This document shows positions 1 through 7,864 of a stretch of DNA of 40,120 bases, one piece after another (positions within the stretch are counted from its first letter, which is position 1; every line of letters begins with the position of its first letter). Source of the stretch: Anaerolineae bacterium (GTDB lineage Bacteria; Chloroflexota; Anaerolineae; Aggregatilineales; Phototrophicaceae); NCBI GenBank assembly GCA_022826865.1, contig JAJDUC010000076.1, positions 1 to 40,120 of the forward strand, given 5' to 3'. The notes under the pieces are model-generated. The model saw only the letters and a list, made by a program, of their open reading frames with translations, was not told the origin of the DNA and made no database searches. Both the position numbers and the translations under genes were made by a program.

Positions 1-62
1 GATTCGACTACCTCACGGGTTGTCGCAGGAATCTCTTTTGGAAAGGCCTGTTTCAATGACAT
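1..62 (-). CDS. 5' end of a leftward gene, possibly a transposase (truncated by window edge)
   Basis: On the minus strand an ATG at 62 opens a frame that runs off the left edge. It starts MSLKQAFPKEIPATTREVVE. The strong purine-rich ribosome binding site AAGGGGGTGAG lies directly upstream, which is why I call it a true start. The opening resembles the N-terminus of some IS transposases (MSL plus a 'P..IP..T..V' pattern). That resemblance is from memory and only about 20 residues are visible, so the product is a guess. The presence of a start is better supported than the function. Confidence 0.4.
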   Translation of the reverse strand, partial: MSLKQAFPKEIPATTREVVE

Positions 63-460
63 CTCACCCCCTTATGATTGAGATACAATGTCATTATAGG
101 TCAATCCAGTTTTTCAACACTGTCCGCCGGATCGCCCCTACCAGACTATTTCAACCGAATAGGATACAGAACCCACTACCGCCAGCGCGGTTGACAGACC
201 GGGCAATTGCCGATATGCTCATCAGCGATCGCCATCGTATCTGGATCGTCAAATGAAGCAATTCTACTGTTGTTGCTGTTGTCATGCAGAAGCGGGAGCT
301 TAGCCGCCTGAGATAACAGCCAACAGCGATAGCAAGGCATCAAGCAAGTCAACTGGCAAGAAGGCGCGCAAGGCACCGGCGAACGGTAGCCTGGGAGGCG
401 CGCTCTCACGCAAGTTGGCTTTTTTGTTGGAATCGGTTCAGCGGACCGGCGGGAAACGAA
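63..460. other. Non-coding stretch upstream of the cysteine synthase gene
   Basis: No convincing gene is visible in these 400 bases. Short open frames on both strands have poor composition and no ribosome binding sites. At about 131-142 there is a GGATCGCCCCTAC motif that recalls the core of the intergenic repeats near 14.6 and 16.2 kb, perhaps a worn remnant of the same family. The region probably holds the promoters of the leftward gene at the window edge and of the cysteine synthase gene. Confidence 0.5.
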
Positions 461-1426
461 ATGACATTGGTGGCGGAATTTGAGCTAGAGACAATGGGCG
501 ACGGGGCGGATTTGTCGCAAAACATTGAGCGGCAGATTGGCAACACGCCATTGCTGAGCTTTCGGCGCGTCACGCAGCGCCTGCCGGAAAACATCCGCGT
601 CTACGCCAAAGCCGAGTGGCAGAACCCCGGCGGCAGCGTCAAAGATCGCGCCGCCTACGGCATCATCCGCAGCGCCGAAGCCGATGGCAAGCTGGCGCCG
701 GGCAAGACAATCGTCGATAGCACCAGCGGCAACACCGGCATCGCCTACGCCATGATCGCCGCCGCCAAGGACTACCGCGTCAAACTCTTCTTGCCGGAGA
801 ACGTCAGCCCGGAACGGGTCGCGATCTTGCGCGCCTATGATGTCGATCTCGTCTTCACCGACCCGCTCGAAGGCTCGGACGGCGCCATGCGCGCAGTGCA
901 AGACCTGGTGACGCGGGCGCCGGATCAATATTTCTACGCCGACCAATACAACAACCCGGCCAATTGGCAGGCGCATTACCAGGGTACCGGCGTCGAAATC
1001 TGGAGACAGACGGCCGGCGCGGTCACGCATTTCGTCGCCGGCCTCGGCACAAGCGGGACGCTGATGGGCGCCGGGCGGCGGCTGAAAGAATACCGTTCCG
1101 AAATCCAAATCGTCTCGGTTGAGCCGGATTCGCCCTTCCACGGCCTCGAGGGACTGAAGCACATGGAATCGGCGATCCGCCCCGGCATTTATGATCCGGG
1201 ATTGGCCGATCAGGCCCTGTCCGTGCGCACGGAAGAGGCGCATGCCATGGCTCTGCGTCTGGCGCGCGAAGAGGGTTATCTGGTGGGCATCAGCTCGGCG
1301 GCGGCGATGATCGGCGCCTTGCGACTGGCCGAGCATCTAGCCGAGCGCGCGCAGCCCGGCATCGTGGTCACGCTCTTCCCCGATAATGCCTACAAGTACC
1401 TGAGCGAAGCCTTCTGGCGGACTTAG
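461..1426 (+). CDS. cysM: Cysteine synthase family protein, CysM-like (PLP-dependent)
   Basis: This is a fold-type II PLP enzyme expected to make L-cysteine from an activated serine (O-acetyl- or O-phosphoserine) and a sulfur donor in the cytoplasm. Visible motifs are the PLP-lysine segment NPGGSVKDR (Lys61), the substrate/PLP loop STSGNTG (residues 87-93), the phosphate-cup glycine loop GLGTSGTLMG (about 194-203) and a C-terminal GISSAAA segment. HFVAGLGTSGTLMG and the later LYDPE-like segment resemble mycobacterial CysM, the O-phosphoserine/CysO-dependent type, more than CysK. No sulfur-carrier (CysO) or Mec protease gene is adjacent, so donor specificity is open. The length of 321 aa is normal. 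The start at 461 has GGCGGG upstream; a second ATG at 494 is also possible. The 3' end overlaps the convergent cupin gene by 4 bases. Confidence 0.88.
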   Translation: MTLVAEFELETMGDGADLSQNIERQIGNTPLLSFRRVTQRLPENIRVYAKAEWQNPGGSVKDRAAYGIIRSAEADGKLAPGKTIVDSTSGNTGIAYAMIAAAKDYRVKLFLPENVSPERVAILRAYDVDLVFTDPLEGSDGAMRAVQDLVTRAPDQYFYADQYNNPANWQAHYQGTGVEIWRQTAGAVTHFVAGLGTSGTLMGAGRRLKEYRSEIQIVSVEPDSPFHGLEGLKHMESAIRPGIYDPGLADQALSVRTEEAHAMALRLAREEGYLVGISSAAAMIGALRLAEHLAERAQPGIVVTLFPDNAYKYLSEAFWRT

Positions 1427-1857
1427 GGGCCGGCCGCCGTCCGATCATAGGGGATGATTTTGTCCCACTCGTCGGCGGTCGAGCGCGCCACGAAGGCCAC
1501 CACCGGCTCGGTATCGCTCAAGTTAAAGACCTCATGCGGCACGCCCGGCTCGATGAAGATGAAGTCGCCGGCGCTATTATCGACCGCCTGCTTGCAGCCG
1601 TCGCCGTATTCATGCCGCACCTCGCCCTCCAGGATGTAGAGCATCACCTCAAAGTCGACGTGGATATGCGCGTAGGCCACGCCGCCCGGCGGAATCGTCG
1701 CGACATTGATCGACAGCGCCTTGGCTTTGACATTCTTGCTCGACAAACCTGTTTTGTAATGGATGCCGTTCCAGTCGCGTCGGCCGCCGCCGCCGCGCAA
1801 GACGCTGATGCCGTCAGCGCCTTCGACCAGCGCGCCCAAGTCCTGCCTTTCGCTCAT
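1423..1857 (-). CDS. Single-domain cupin protein
   Basis: This is a 144-aa cupin_2-type beta-barrel. The first cupin motif is clear: GGVAYAHIHVDFEVMLYILEG supplies His64, His66 and Glu70. The second, AGDFIFIEPGVPHEVFN, supplies His108. Together these four residues form the usual mononuclear metal site. Such small cupins act as dioxygenases, isomerases or ligand-binding regulators, and no substrate can be read from the sequence. The gene is convergent with the cysteine synthase gene (stop codons overlap), so there is no operon to suggest a role. Confidence 0.85.
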   Translation of the reverse strand: MSERQDLGALVEGADGISVLRGGGGRRDWNGIHYKTGLSSKNVKAKALSINVATIPPGGVAYAHIHVDFEVMLYILEGEVRHEYGDGCKQAVDNSAGDFIFIEPGVPHEVFNLSDTEPVVAFVARSTADEWDKIIPYDRTAAGP

Positions 1858-2186
1858 TGCCGTCCGCTCCCATTGCCTAACCCGCGCCAGTATAGCTAAG
1901 ATAGGGTGTCCAATCCATATACAGACGTCGACTTGGTTAGTCAGGTGAAAACGGACAGGAAATCTTTAACATGAATGGGCGAGCCACCGGGTCGCGTAGA
2001 CACTGACCGCCGCTCGCTCATACAACTTTTCGATTGCATTGAAAGATAATTTCGAAAAGCAGAAATTGTCATTGCTTACATTGATTTATGAGTTCGCGAA
2101 GGTATTTGCAGTACGCTCTGCCCTCACTTCACTCGGTGTACTCGGTGTACTCGGTGGTAAAAGAGAACACCTAGAAAGGACATGCT
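1858..2186. other. Intergenic region with a short tandem repeat
   Basis: No gene is supported between the cupin start and the mogA start. The stretch is AT-richer than its surroundings around 2030-2100. It ends with three 9-base repeats and the mogA ribosome binding site (AGAAAGGA, about 2173-2180). The open frame from 2039 overlaps mogA out of frame and has no recognisable product. Confidence 0.5.
2131..2157. repeat. Three tandem 9-bp repeats (ACTCGGTGT/G)
   Basis: ACTCGGTGT, ACTCGGTGT and ACTCGGTGG lie head to tail, about 30 bases before the mogA start. The unit resembles the 'CTCTGTGTCTCTGTGGT' type of intergenic sequence seen in inverse orientation near 14.51 kb in this window. It may be a decayed copy of a dispersed intergenic repeat rather than a regulatory site. 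Confidence 0.6.
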
Positions 2187-2717
2187 ATGCGCGCAAAAAT
2201 CGGCATCCTCACCGTCTCCGACCGCGCCTATCGCGGCATTTATGAAGACCTGGGCGGGCCGGCGATTGAGGCCTACATGCTGGAAGCGCTGACCAACGAC
2301 TGGGAGCCGGTGCCCATGATCGTGCCCGATGAACTCGACCGGATCAAGTCAGCGCTGGTTCAGATGGTCGATGACGCGGGCTGCAGCCTGGTGGTCACCA
2401 CTGGCGGCACCGGCCCGGCCCGGCGCGATATCACACCTGACGCCACCGAAGCCGTCTGCGAGAAGATGATGCCCGGCTTCGGCGAATTGATGCGGCAAGT
2501 GTCGCTGCAATATGTGCCGACGGCGATCCTGTCGCGGCAGACGGCCGGCGTGCGCGGCCGCGCGCTGATTGTGAATCTGCCCGGCAAGCCCAGCGCCATC
2601 CGCGATTGCCTGGACGCCGTCATGCCGGCGATTCCCTATTGTGTGGACCTGATCGAAGGCGCCTGCCTCACGACGGACGAGAGCAAAATCCGGGCCTTCC
2701 GGCCGAAGAGCAAATGA
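2187..2717 (+). CDS. mog: Molybdopterin adenylyltransferase MogA
   Basis: MogA adenylylates molybdopterin with ATP before molybdate insertion, in the cytoplasm. The 176-aa protein has the family layout: an N-terminal strand KIGILTVSDR, the nucleotide/MPT loop TTGGTGP (71-77) followed by RDITPDAT (80-87), and a C-terminal LPGKPSAI segment. The Asp of SDR (Asp12) and the Asp of RDITPD (Asp81) are in place. The start is set by an AGAAAGGA ribosome binding site. An SDR-family gene follows after 24 bases on the same strand, so the two are probably co-transcribed. No other molybdenum-cofactor genes are in the window. MoaB, a close relative, is the main alternative. Confidence 0.87.
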   Translation: MRAKIGILTVSDRAYRGIYEDLGGPAIEAYMLEALTNDWEPVPMIVPDELDRIKSALVQMVDDAGCSLVVTTGGTGPARRDITPDATEAVCEKMMPGFGELMRQVSLQYVPTAILSRQTAGVRGRALIVNLPGKPSAIRDCLDAVMPAIPYCVDLIEGACLTTDESKIRAFRPKSK

Positions 2718-2741
2718 AAAGCAGGTAAAGGGAGCGATAAC

Positions 2742-3764
2742 ATGAAGGCATTGATTACCGGCATCAGCGGCCGCGTCGGCCCCAACCTCGCCCGCGAGAT
2801 GATGCGGCGGGGTTATGAAATTCGCGGGCTGGTCATGCCAAATGACCCGCAAGCGGAGAAGGCGGAGCGGCTCGGCGTCGAGATCCTTGAGGCGGATATC
2901 GCCGACGCCGAGCGCGTGCGCGCCGCTGTCGACGGCGTCGATGTCGTGCTGCATCAAGCAGCCCAGATTCCGCAAGGACAATCCACGTCGGAGCGCATGC
3001 TCGATGTCAACACGCGCGCGACCATGAGCTTGCTGGAAGGCGCCCTGTCGTCGCGCCGGCCGCTCAAGCGCTTTCTGCTGGCCAGCACCTACCAGACCTA
3101 CAATCCCTTCGTCACGGCGCCGGTCAGTTTCGATGAAGACACGCCGCAGAAGCCCATCGATATCTACGCCCTGACCAAGCTCTTGTCCGAAGAAATCTGC
3201 ATGACCTATATGCGCGAATATGGCATTCCCGTAACGATTCTGCGCTATAGCTCGATCAAGGCCGCCAACGAAGTGCTGGGCATGCTCAAGCCGGCCTGGC
3301 TCAACTACTTCATCGAAATGACGCTGTCAAAGAACCGCATCCCCTGGTTCGGCGCGGAACATATCGAAGAAACCAAGGCGATCATGAGCGATGCGCTTTT
3401 GACGCCGGATGCCGTCTGCGCCGTGAGCGACGGCCAGGGCCGGCCCTGGCGCCTGGTTGTCCAGGATCTGCGCGATACAGTCGCCGGCACCGTGCTGGCC
3501 CTCGAGAGCGAAGCCGCCATCGGCGAAGCCTTCGACATGACCGGTCCGCCGCCGATTACATACGCCTGCGCCGCGCGCCTCCTCGCCGACGCGACCGGAC
3601 GGCCCTACCGGCAAGTGACCATGCCCTTCTACCGGGGCGCCAGCGCCTCAAACGAGAAAGCGCGCGTCCGTCTGGGCTACAATCCGCAATACAGTTTTGA
3701 CAAAATGGTGGAGACAGCGCTGGCGCATCAGAGGGGCGAGCCAATCGATCAGATTCCGAACTAG
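2742..3764 (+). CDS. NAD(P)-dependent epimerase/dehydratase (extended SDR)
   Basis: This is a 340-aa extended short-chain dehydrogenase with a Rossmann glycine motif near the N-terminus (GISGRVG, residues 7-13), an acidic segment after beta-strand 3 (EADIAD), and a catalytic Ser (about 115, LLAST) with Tyr142-x3-Lys146 (YALTK). Such proteins interconvert nucleotide sugars or reduce carbonyls with NAD(P)H, and the C-terminal substrate domain does not point to a specific substrate. The ribosome binding site AAAGGGAG lies 7 bases before the ATG. The gene sits 24 bases after mogA, which suggests shared transcription but no obvious shared pathway. Confidence 0.85.
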   Translation: MKALITGISGRVGPNLAREMMRRGYEIRGLVMPNDPQAEKAERLGVEILEADIADAERVRAAVDGVDVVLHQAAQIPQGQSTSERMLDVNTRATMSLLEGALSSRRPLKRFLLASTYQTYNPFVTAPVSFDEDTPQKPIDIYALTKLLSEEICMTYMREYGIPVTILRYSSIKAANEVLGMLKPAWLNYFIEMTLSKNRIPWFGAEHIEETKAIMSDALLTPDAVCAVSDGQGRPWRLVVQDLRDTVAGTVLALESEAAIGEAFDMTGPPPITYACAARLLADATGRPYRQVTMPFYRGASASNEKARVRLGYNPQYSFDKMVETALAHQRGEPIDQIPN

Positions 3765-3842
3765 GAGGGGAATCATCGGCCAAAGCCTGAATCGAGAGCG
3801 ATCCTGTAGATCGCCCCTGGGCGGATTCACGGGAAACCGCGC

Positions 3843-4057
3843 TTAATCCGCCACCTGCGGCAGCACATCCCGCTCAAACATTTCCAGGTTCTCCATGTCG
3901 TCCATGTCCGGCCAAGCCAGCATGAGCCGCTCAACCCCGACTTCGGAACGCGCGCCAATCTGATCGACTATTCAGCGGCCGCGCCCACGATCAAGCGGCC
4001 TTCGCGCAGCGCCTCATCGCCCACGCCGCTATCGCGCAAGAAAGCGTTCAACTGCGC
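3843..4057 (-). pseudogene. Duplicated 3' fragment of the LLM oxidoreductase gene
   Basis: These 215 bases are a near-identical copy of 5588-5803, the last 72 codons of the intact LLM gene. The copy begins exactly at the stop codon (TTAATCCGCC on the plus strand). It differs by a few substitutions, for example CGCTCAAACATTT against CGCGCAAACAGTT. It has a one-base deletion in the run CTATTTCAGC/CTATTCAGC, which breaks the frame. Similarity stops abruptly after GTTCAACTGCGC at 4057. It has no start or N-terminal domain and cannot encode a working enzyme. The high identity suggests a recent event. Confidence 0.92.
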
Positions 4058-4082
4058 GCCCGGCGGCGGTCCTGCTCCTGGC

Positions 4083-4784
4083 TTAATAGCCCACCAGGCG
4101 GCGCGTAAAGTAGATGACCACGCCATATTTATCGTAGAAGCGGACGGAGCGCACCGCCGCCGCAGTCCGATCCAGAACCGACATGAAGACGCCGTTGATC
4201 GGCTTGGCGCGCGTGACACTGCCATCGCGCCAGGCGACCTCCACAAGAGCGGCATCATCCGCCAAGCCATAAGCGACCGTGAAGCCATGATATCTGTTCC
4301 AGCCGTTCACCCAGACGCTTCTTGAACTGACCGCGCTCCTCGGGCGAACAGACGGTCTATTATCGGCCGGGCGCTTCGACGCCGCAGGGCGGCTATTCCG
4401 GCGTTGGTCGCAGCGGCCGTATGCGCCCTGAGGTTTCCAGCCGCCGAAGTTGTCCCAGATCTCTTGCGCAAATGCCGTAGCCAGGCAGGATCTGCCCGTT
4501 GCCTCCGTCCATTTCAATGCGTAGAGGATACCCGGCGGATACTCCAGCACCTGACGCTGCGCGATCGTATAGCTATCCGAGCCTGGCAGCTTCCGCCCAA
4601 ATGCCGAGTAAATCGTCATGCCAGCAAGCGCCCCTTGCGGGGACGGGCTGCGACCATCAATTGCCAGGACAAGCCGATTCACGATCTTGCCGCCAAAATA
4701 TACCGCGAAGGGCAGCGCCACGATCAACGCGCCCAGCAGGACTATTCGGCGCAGCCAGAACGTCCAAGCGCTCAGCTTGCGCAT
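4083..4784 (-). CDS. Membrane-anchored protein of unknown function, probably frameshifted
   Basis: This 233-aa product has a short basic N-terminus followed by one hydrophobic helix (about residues 12-32) and an extracytoplasmic domain. It is a paralogue of the next gene upstream. PPGILYALKWTEATGRSCLA matches PPGRLYTLGWYDAEARPCLA, and LVEVAWRDGSVTR matches LVEVTWGDGAVTR. Residues of about 118-158 do not align. They are unusually rich in Arg, Ser and Pro, and another frame there reads a segment (CSPEERGQFKK) that resembles the paralogue's CSADEY region. Two compensating indels, or sequencing errors, are therefore likely. The start has a GGGAGGA site and overlaps the preceding gene's end by 13 bases, which implies translational coupling. 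I do not recognise the family. Confidence 0.6.
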   Translation of the reverse strand: MRKLSAWTFWLRRIVLLGALIVALPFAVYFGGKIVNRLVLAIDGRSPSPQGALAGMTIYSAFGRKLPGSDSYTIAQRQVLEYPPGILYALKWTEATGRSCLATAFAQEIWDNFGGWKPQGAYGRCDQRRNSRPAASKRPADNRPSVRPRSAVSSRSVWVNGWNRYHGFTVAYGLADDAALVEVAWRDGSVTRAKPINGVFMSVLDRTAAAVRSVRFYDKYGVVIYFTRRLVGY

Positions 4785-5479
4785 TCTAAAGTCCTCCCGT
4801 CCCGTTCGCAGAGCGCCCGCCCCAAGCGCAACAAAGGCTTGAAGCTGTGCACAAGGCCGCCATCCGTTTTGACGAATTCAACGCGCCTGATCGTCTCCGA
4901 CCGTCTTTCCAGAATCGCGGCATAACTGTCGTGCTGCGTCATAACCCGCGTGACCGCGCCGTCGCCCCATGTCACCTCGACCAGGTCCGCCGCTCCGCTG
5001 AATCCATAAACGACGGCAAAGGGCGGCGCGCCCCAGCCGCCCTCTTCCAAATACCAGTCAATCGAATATTCATCGGCGCTGCATTGCGCCTCGGCATAGC
5101 GCTGCCAAATGGTCTCATAATAATCACCTGCCCCTTGCACCAGCGAAACCGCCAGGCAAGGTCTGGCCTCCGCATCGTACCAGCCAAGCGTGTACAGACG
5201 GCCGGGCGGCGCCTCAATGTCTTGCTCTTGCAATATCGTATAAGCCGGCGGCGGCCGCTCGCCGCTATTGCGCGCGTTCACCTGCCGCCAGCCATTCAAA
5301 TATTGGGCATAGCGCCCGTTCAAGGCGCCCTCTGGCGTTGTAGTCGCATCTTCGTAACGCAGAAGAGACCACAGAATTGCCAGGCCCACGCTCAGAACGA
5401 GGATGGGGCTTACAAGCAACAGCAAAGCCAACGTCGGCAGCCATTTGCGCCAGCGTTTCCCGCCACGCTTGCGTTTCAT
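4772..5479 (-). CDS. Membrane-anchored protein of unknown function (intact paralogue)
   Basis: This 235-aa protein has a very basic start (MKRKRGGKRWRKW), one N-terminal transmembrane helix (about residues 13-37) and a soluble domain expected outside the membrane. It is the intact member of a paralogous pair with the gene at 4083-4784. Conserved blocks are a 'RLYTLGWYDAEARPCLAVSL' strand-rich segment and a C-terminal 'LVEVTWGDGAVTR' segment. Two cysteines (in PCLA and QCSA) may be structural. The ribosome binding site GAAGGAG is strong. No known domain is recognised. The pair lies between the broken and the intact copy of the LLM gene, which places it inside a rearranged locus. Confidence 0.7.
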   Translation of the reverse strand: MKRKRGGKRWRKWLPTLALLLLVSPILVLSVGLAILWSLLRYEDATTTPEGALNGRYAQYLNGWRQVNARNSGERPPPAYTILQEQDIEAPPGRLYTLGWYDAEARPCLAVSLVQGAGDYYETIWQRYAEAQCSADEYSIDWYLEEGGWGAPPFAVVYGFSGAADLVEVTWGDGAVTRVMTQHDSYAAILERRSETIRRVEFVKTDGGLVHSFKPLLRLGRALCERDGRTLECAS

Positions 5480-5587
5480 AATCGACTCCTTCCGAAGCAG
5501 ACTGCATCTAATAAGATATTACATTGAGAATTGGCGTTTCCCGCACTCGTCTGGTGCCCGCGCCAAGCGGCGACATGCACGTTGTAG

Positions 5588-6517
5588 TTAATCCGCCACC
5601 TGCGGCAGCACATCCCGCGCAAACAGTTCCAGGTTCTCCATGTCGTCCATGTCCGGCCAAGCCAGCATGAGCCGCTCGACCCCGACTTCGGAACGCGCGC
5701 CAATCTGATCGACTATTTCAGCGGCCGCGCCCACGATCAAGCGGCCTTCGCGCAGCGCCTCATCGCCCACGCCGCTATCGCGCAAGAAAGCGTTCAACTG
5801 CGCCTGCGTCGGGCGGTACATGACACGGGTCTTCAGCGAGAACTTCATGTCCTGCGGCGAGCGTCCCCGTTCGGCCAGATATTGCCGCATCAAGGCATGG
5901 CGCTGTTTGTATGTCTCGACATTAATGAAATCGGCATTCCATTCGTCGGCGTATTTGGCCGCCAGCGGCAGCGTCTTCCTGGGTCCGTTGCCGCCGATCA
6001 AAATCGGGGGGCCGCCCGAACGCGCCGGCCGCGGCAGCAAGATCGCGTCATCAAGCTGAAAATGCGCGCCCTGGAATTGAGCGGGCTTGTCGCTGTTCAA
6101 CAGCAGCCGCGTCAATTCCAGCGCCTCCTCCAGCATGGCGTAGCGCCTGGAAGCATCCGGGAAGGGGATGCCAAAGCGCCTATGCTCGCGTTCTTGCCAG
6201 CCGACGCCCATGCCGAAGACCAGGCGTCCGCCGCTCAAGTCGTCGATTGCGGACGCATAACGCGCGTTCATGCTGGGATGACGGAAGGTCACCGGCGCAA
6301 CCAAAGAGCCCAATTCAATGGTCTGCGTATGGCTGGCGGCATAAGCCAGCGACATCCATAGCTCGAGCGAATCCCTGTCTTCGCCTACCGAGTTGGTGAA
6401 GTGGTCAGAGCGGAAGACACTTTGAAAGCCGCAGTCTTCCGCCGTCCGCAGGATCCGCTTCCAGCGCGGCCAATTCAAGCCTTCGGGCGCTTCGATCATG
6501 ATGCCAATCTGCGTCAT
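5588..6517 (-). CDS. LLM class flavin/F420-dependent oxidoreductase
   Basis: This is a 309-aa bacterial luciferase-like monooxygenase (TIM-barrel) protein. Family features are the N-terminal IGIMIEAPEGLNW strand, VFRSDHF, ELGSLVAPVTFRHP, LSGGRLVFGMGVGWQEREH (the cofactor-phosphate region) and GGPPILIGGNGPRKTLPLAA. The last block is typical of the F420-dependent branch, so F420H2 rather than FMN may be the cofactor; this is inferred from family pattern only. The substrate is unknown. A GAAGGGG site precedes the ATG. Its last 216 bases are duplicated as a broken copy at 3843-4057. Confidence 0.87.
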   Translation of the reverse strand: MTQIGIMIEAPEGLNWPRWKRILRTAEDCGFQSVFRSDHFTNSVGEDRDSLELWMSLAYAASHTQTIELGSLVAPVTFRHPSMNARYASAIDDLSGGRLVFGMGVGWQEREHRRFGIPFPDASRRYAMLEEALELTRLLLNSDKPAQFQGAHFQLDDAILLPRPARSGGPPILIGGNGPRKTLPLAAKYADEWNADFINVETYKQRHALMRQYLAERGRSPQDMKFSLKTRVMYRPTQAQLNAFLRDSGVGDEALREGRLIVGAAAEIVDQIGARSEVGVERLMLAWPDMDDMENLELFARDVLPQVAD

Positions 6518-6570
6518 GCGCTTGCCCCTTCGTCAATCGCTGGAATGCCGGGCGCGGTTTATTGTCCGCG

Positions 6571-7752
6571 TCAACTCAACTGATGCCGGCGCCAACTGCC
6601 ATCAGCGAGGATCTCGCCGATGGCCAGCAGAGCCGCGCGTATCTCGGCATCGCTGTTGTAAAAATGCGGCGCGATGCGGATGCCGGCTTTGGGACGGAAA
6701 TCGACCTTGATCTCCCGCGCCAATAACTCGCATGAAACTTCGTAGGCCTGCGGCGGATTTACCGTCACTGTGCCCGCCCGCCGCTCCACATCCCGCGGCG
6801 AGACCACCTCATATCCCATTTCATCCGCGAGCGCGATGATCAGCGCCGTCTGCCGCATTGATTTCTCGCGTATCGCCGGCACGCCGATCTCGGCGATGAT
6901 GCCCACGCCCGGCTGTATGGCGTGCAGCGAGGCAATGCCCGGCGTGCCATTCATCAGGCGATAGGCGTCTTGACGCAGATCCAGCTTCTCCACATCAAAA
7001 GCGAAGGGCGCGCGGCTGGCGAACCAGCCGGTCACCTTGGGATTCAAACTCGGCAAGAGATCGGGACGCACGTACATGAATACGCCGCCCGGCCCGCCGC
7101 AGAGCCACTTGAGCGTGCCGCCGATGTAATAATCGACATCCCAGGCGCCGACATCCACGGGAATCACGCCGACGCTATGATAGCCATTGAAGACCACTTG
7201 CGCGCCGACGCGCCGGGCTTTCGCCGTGATCTCCCGCGCCGGCATAATGAAGGCGCTGCGGAAAAGCACATGCGAGGTGCTGACAAGCCGGGTCGATTCA
7301 TCAATGGCGTCAAGAAATTCTTCAATGTCGATGCTGATCCCATCTCGCGAAGGGATGGTATGGACGCGCATGTGATCGGGAAGCCAACTGCGCAGCGCGT
7401 AAACATCGCTGGGGAAATCCAATTCGGTGATGACCACCTTGTCGCGGCTGGTATCGCTGAAGTCGAGGGCGCCGAAGAGGATGCTGTTGGCGATGCTGGC
7501 ATTTTGGTGCGCGAGCACGCTGCCCGGCGCCGCGCCCATCAAGGGCGCGATTCTGTCGCCGACGGTCTGGGGCAACTCAAACCAGCCGCTTCCCCAAGCG
7601 GAAACGCCCTGCTCCGCCCAGGTATCGGCGTATCGCTGGAGATTGGCGTAAACACCGCGCGGCATCGCGCCCAGGGAGTTGCTGATCAAATAATTGCAGC
7701 GGCTGAGAATGGGAAACTCGCCGCGCCATTTTAACAAGCGGTCGTCCGCCAT
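6571..7752 (-). CDS. Class V aminotransferase-fold protein, kynureninase-like
   Basis: This 393-aa fold-type I PLP protein has the kynureninase-type order of motifs: an N-terminal NSLGAMP, a central HVLFRSAF segment, and a Schiff-base lysine block GGTLKWLCGGPGG with Lys215. The cofactor-site motif normally written D-x-x-H-S/Q reads FNGYHSVG here. The aspartate that contacts the PLP pyridine nitrogen is thus asparagine (Asn189), with His192 retained. That change could reduce or alter catalysis. Kynureninase (cleavage of kynurenine to anthranilate and alanine) is the nearest relative by motif, but no tryptophan-catabolic genes are nearby. A cysteine desulfurase-like role is less likely because no catalytic cysteine loop is visible. 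Confidence 0.8.
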   Translation of the reverse strand: MADDRLLKWRGEFPILSRCNYLISNSLGAMPRGVYANLQRYADTWAEQGVSAWGSGWFELPQTVGDRIAPLMGAAPGSVLAHQNASIANSILFGALDFSDTSRDKVVITELDFPSDVYALRSWLPDHMRVHTIPSRDGISIDIEEFLDAIDESTRLVSTSHVLFRSAFIMPAREITAKARRVGAQVVFNGYHSVGVIPVDVGAWDVDYYIGGTLKWLCGGPGGVFMYVRPDLLPSLNPKVTGWFASRAPFAFDVEKLDLRQDAYRLMNGTPGIASLHAIQPGVGIIAEIGVPAIREKSMRQTALIIALADEMGYEVVSPRDVERRAGTVTVNPPQAYEVSCELLAREIKVDFRPKAGIRIAPHFYNSDAEIRAALLAIGEILADGSWRRHQLS

Positions 7753-7864
7753 TGCGCATCCATCCTGCGTCTGTCTGGACTCAAAGCTGGATTATACGCA
7801 GGGGCGACGCTGACGTAAACGGCCCGGCCTTCTCGAGGGGCGGTAAAAGCAGGGTGCGCTTGCG

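Noticed and set aside
485..1336. Long antisense open frame opposite the cysteine synthase gene
   Set aside because: It is a shadow of the strong codon bias of the real gene, has no ribosome binding site or domain, and its composition is unnatural.
2131..2157. Short tandem repeats considered as a CRISPR or iteron array
   Set aside because: Only three 9-bp units without spacers, next to no cas or replication gene.
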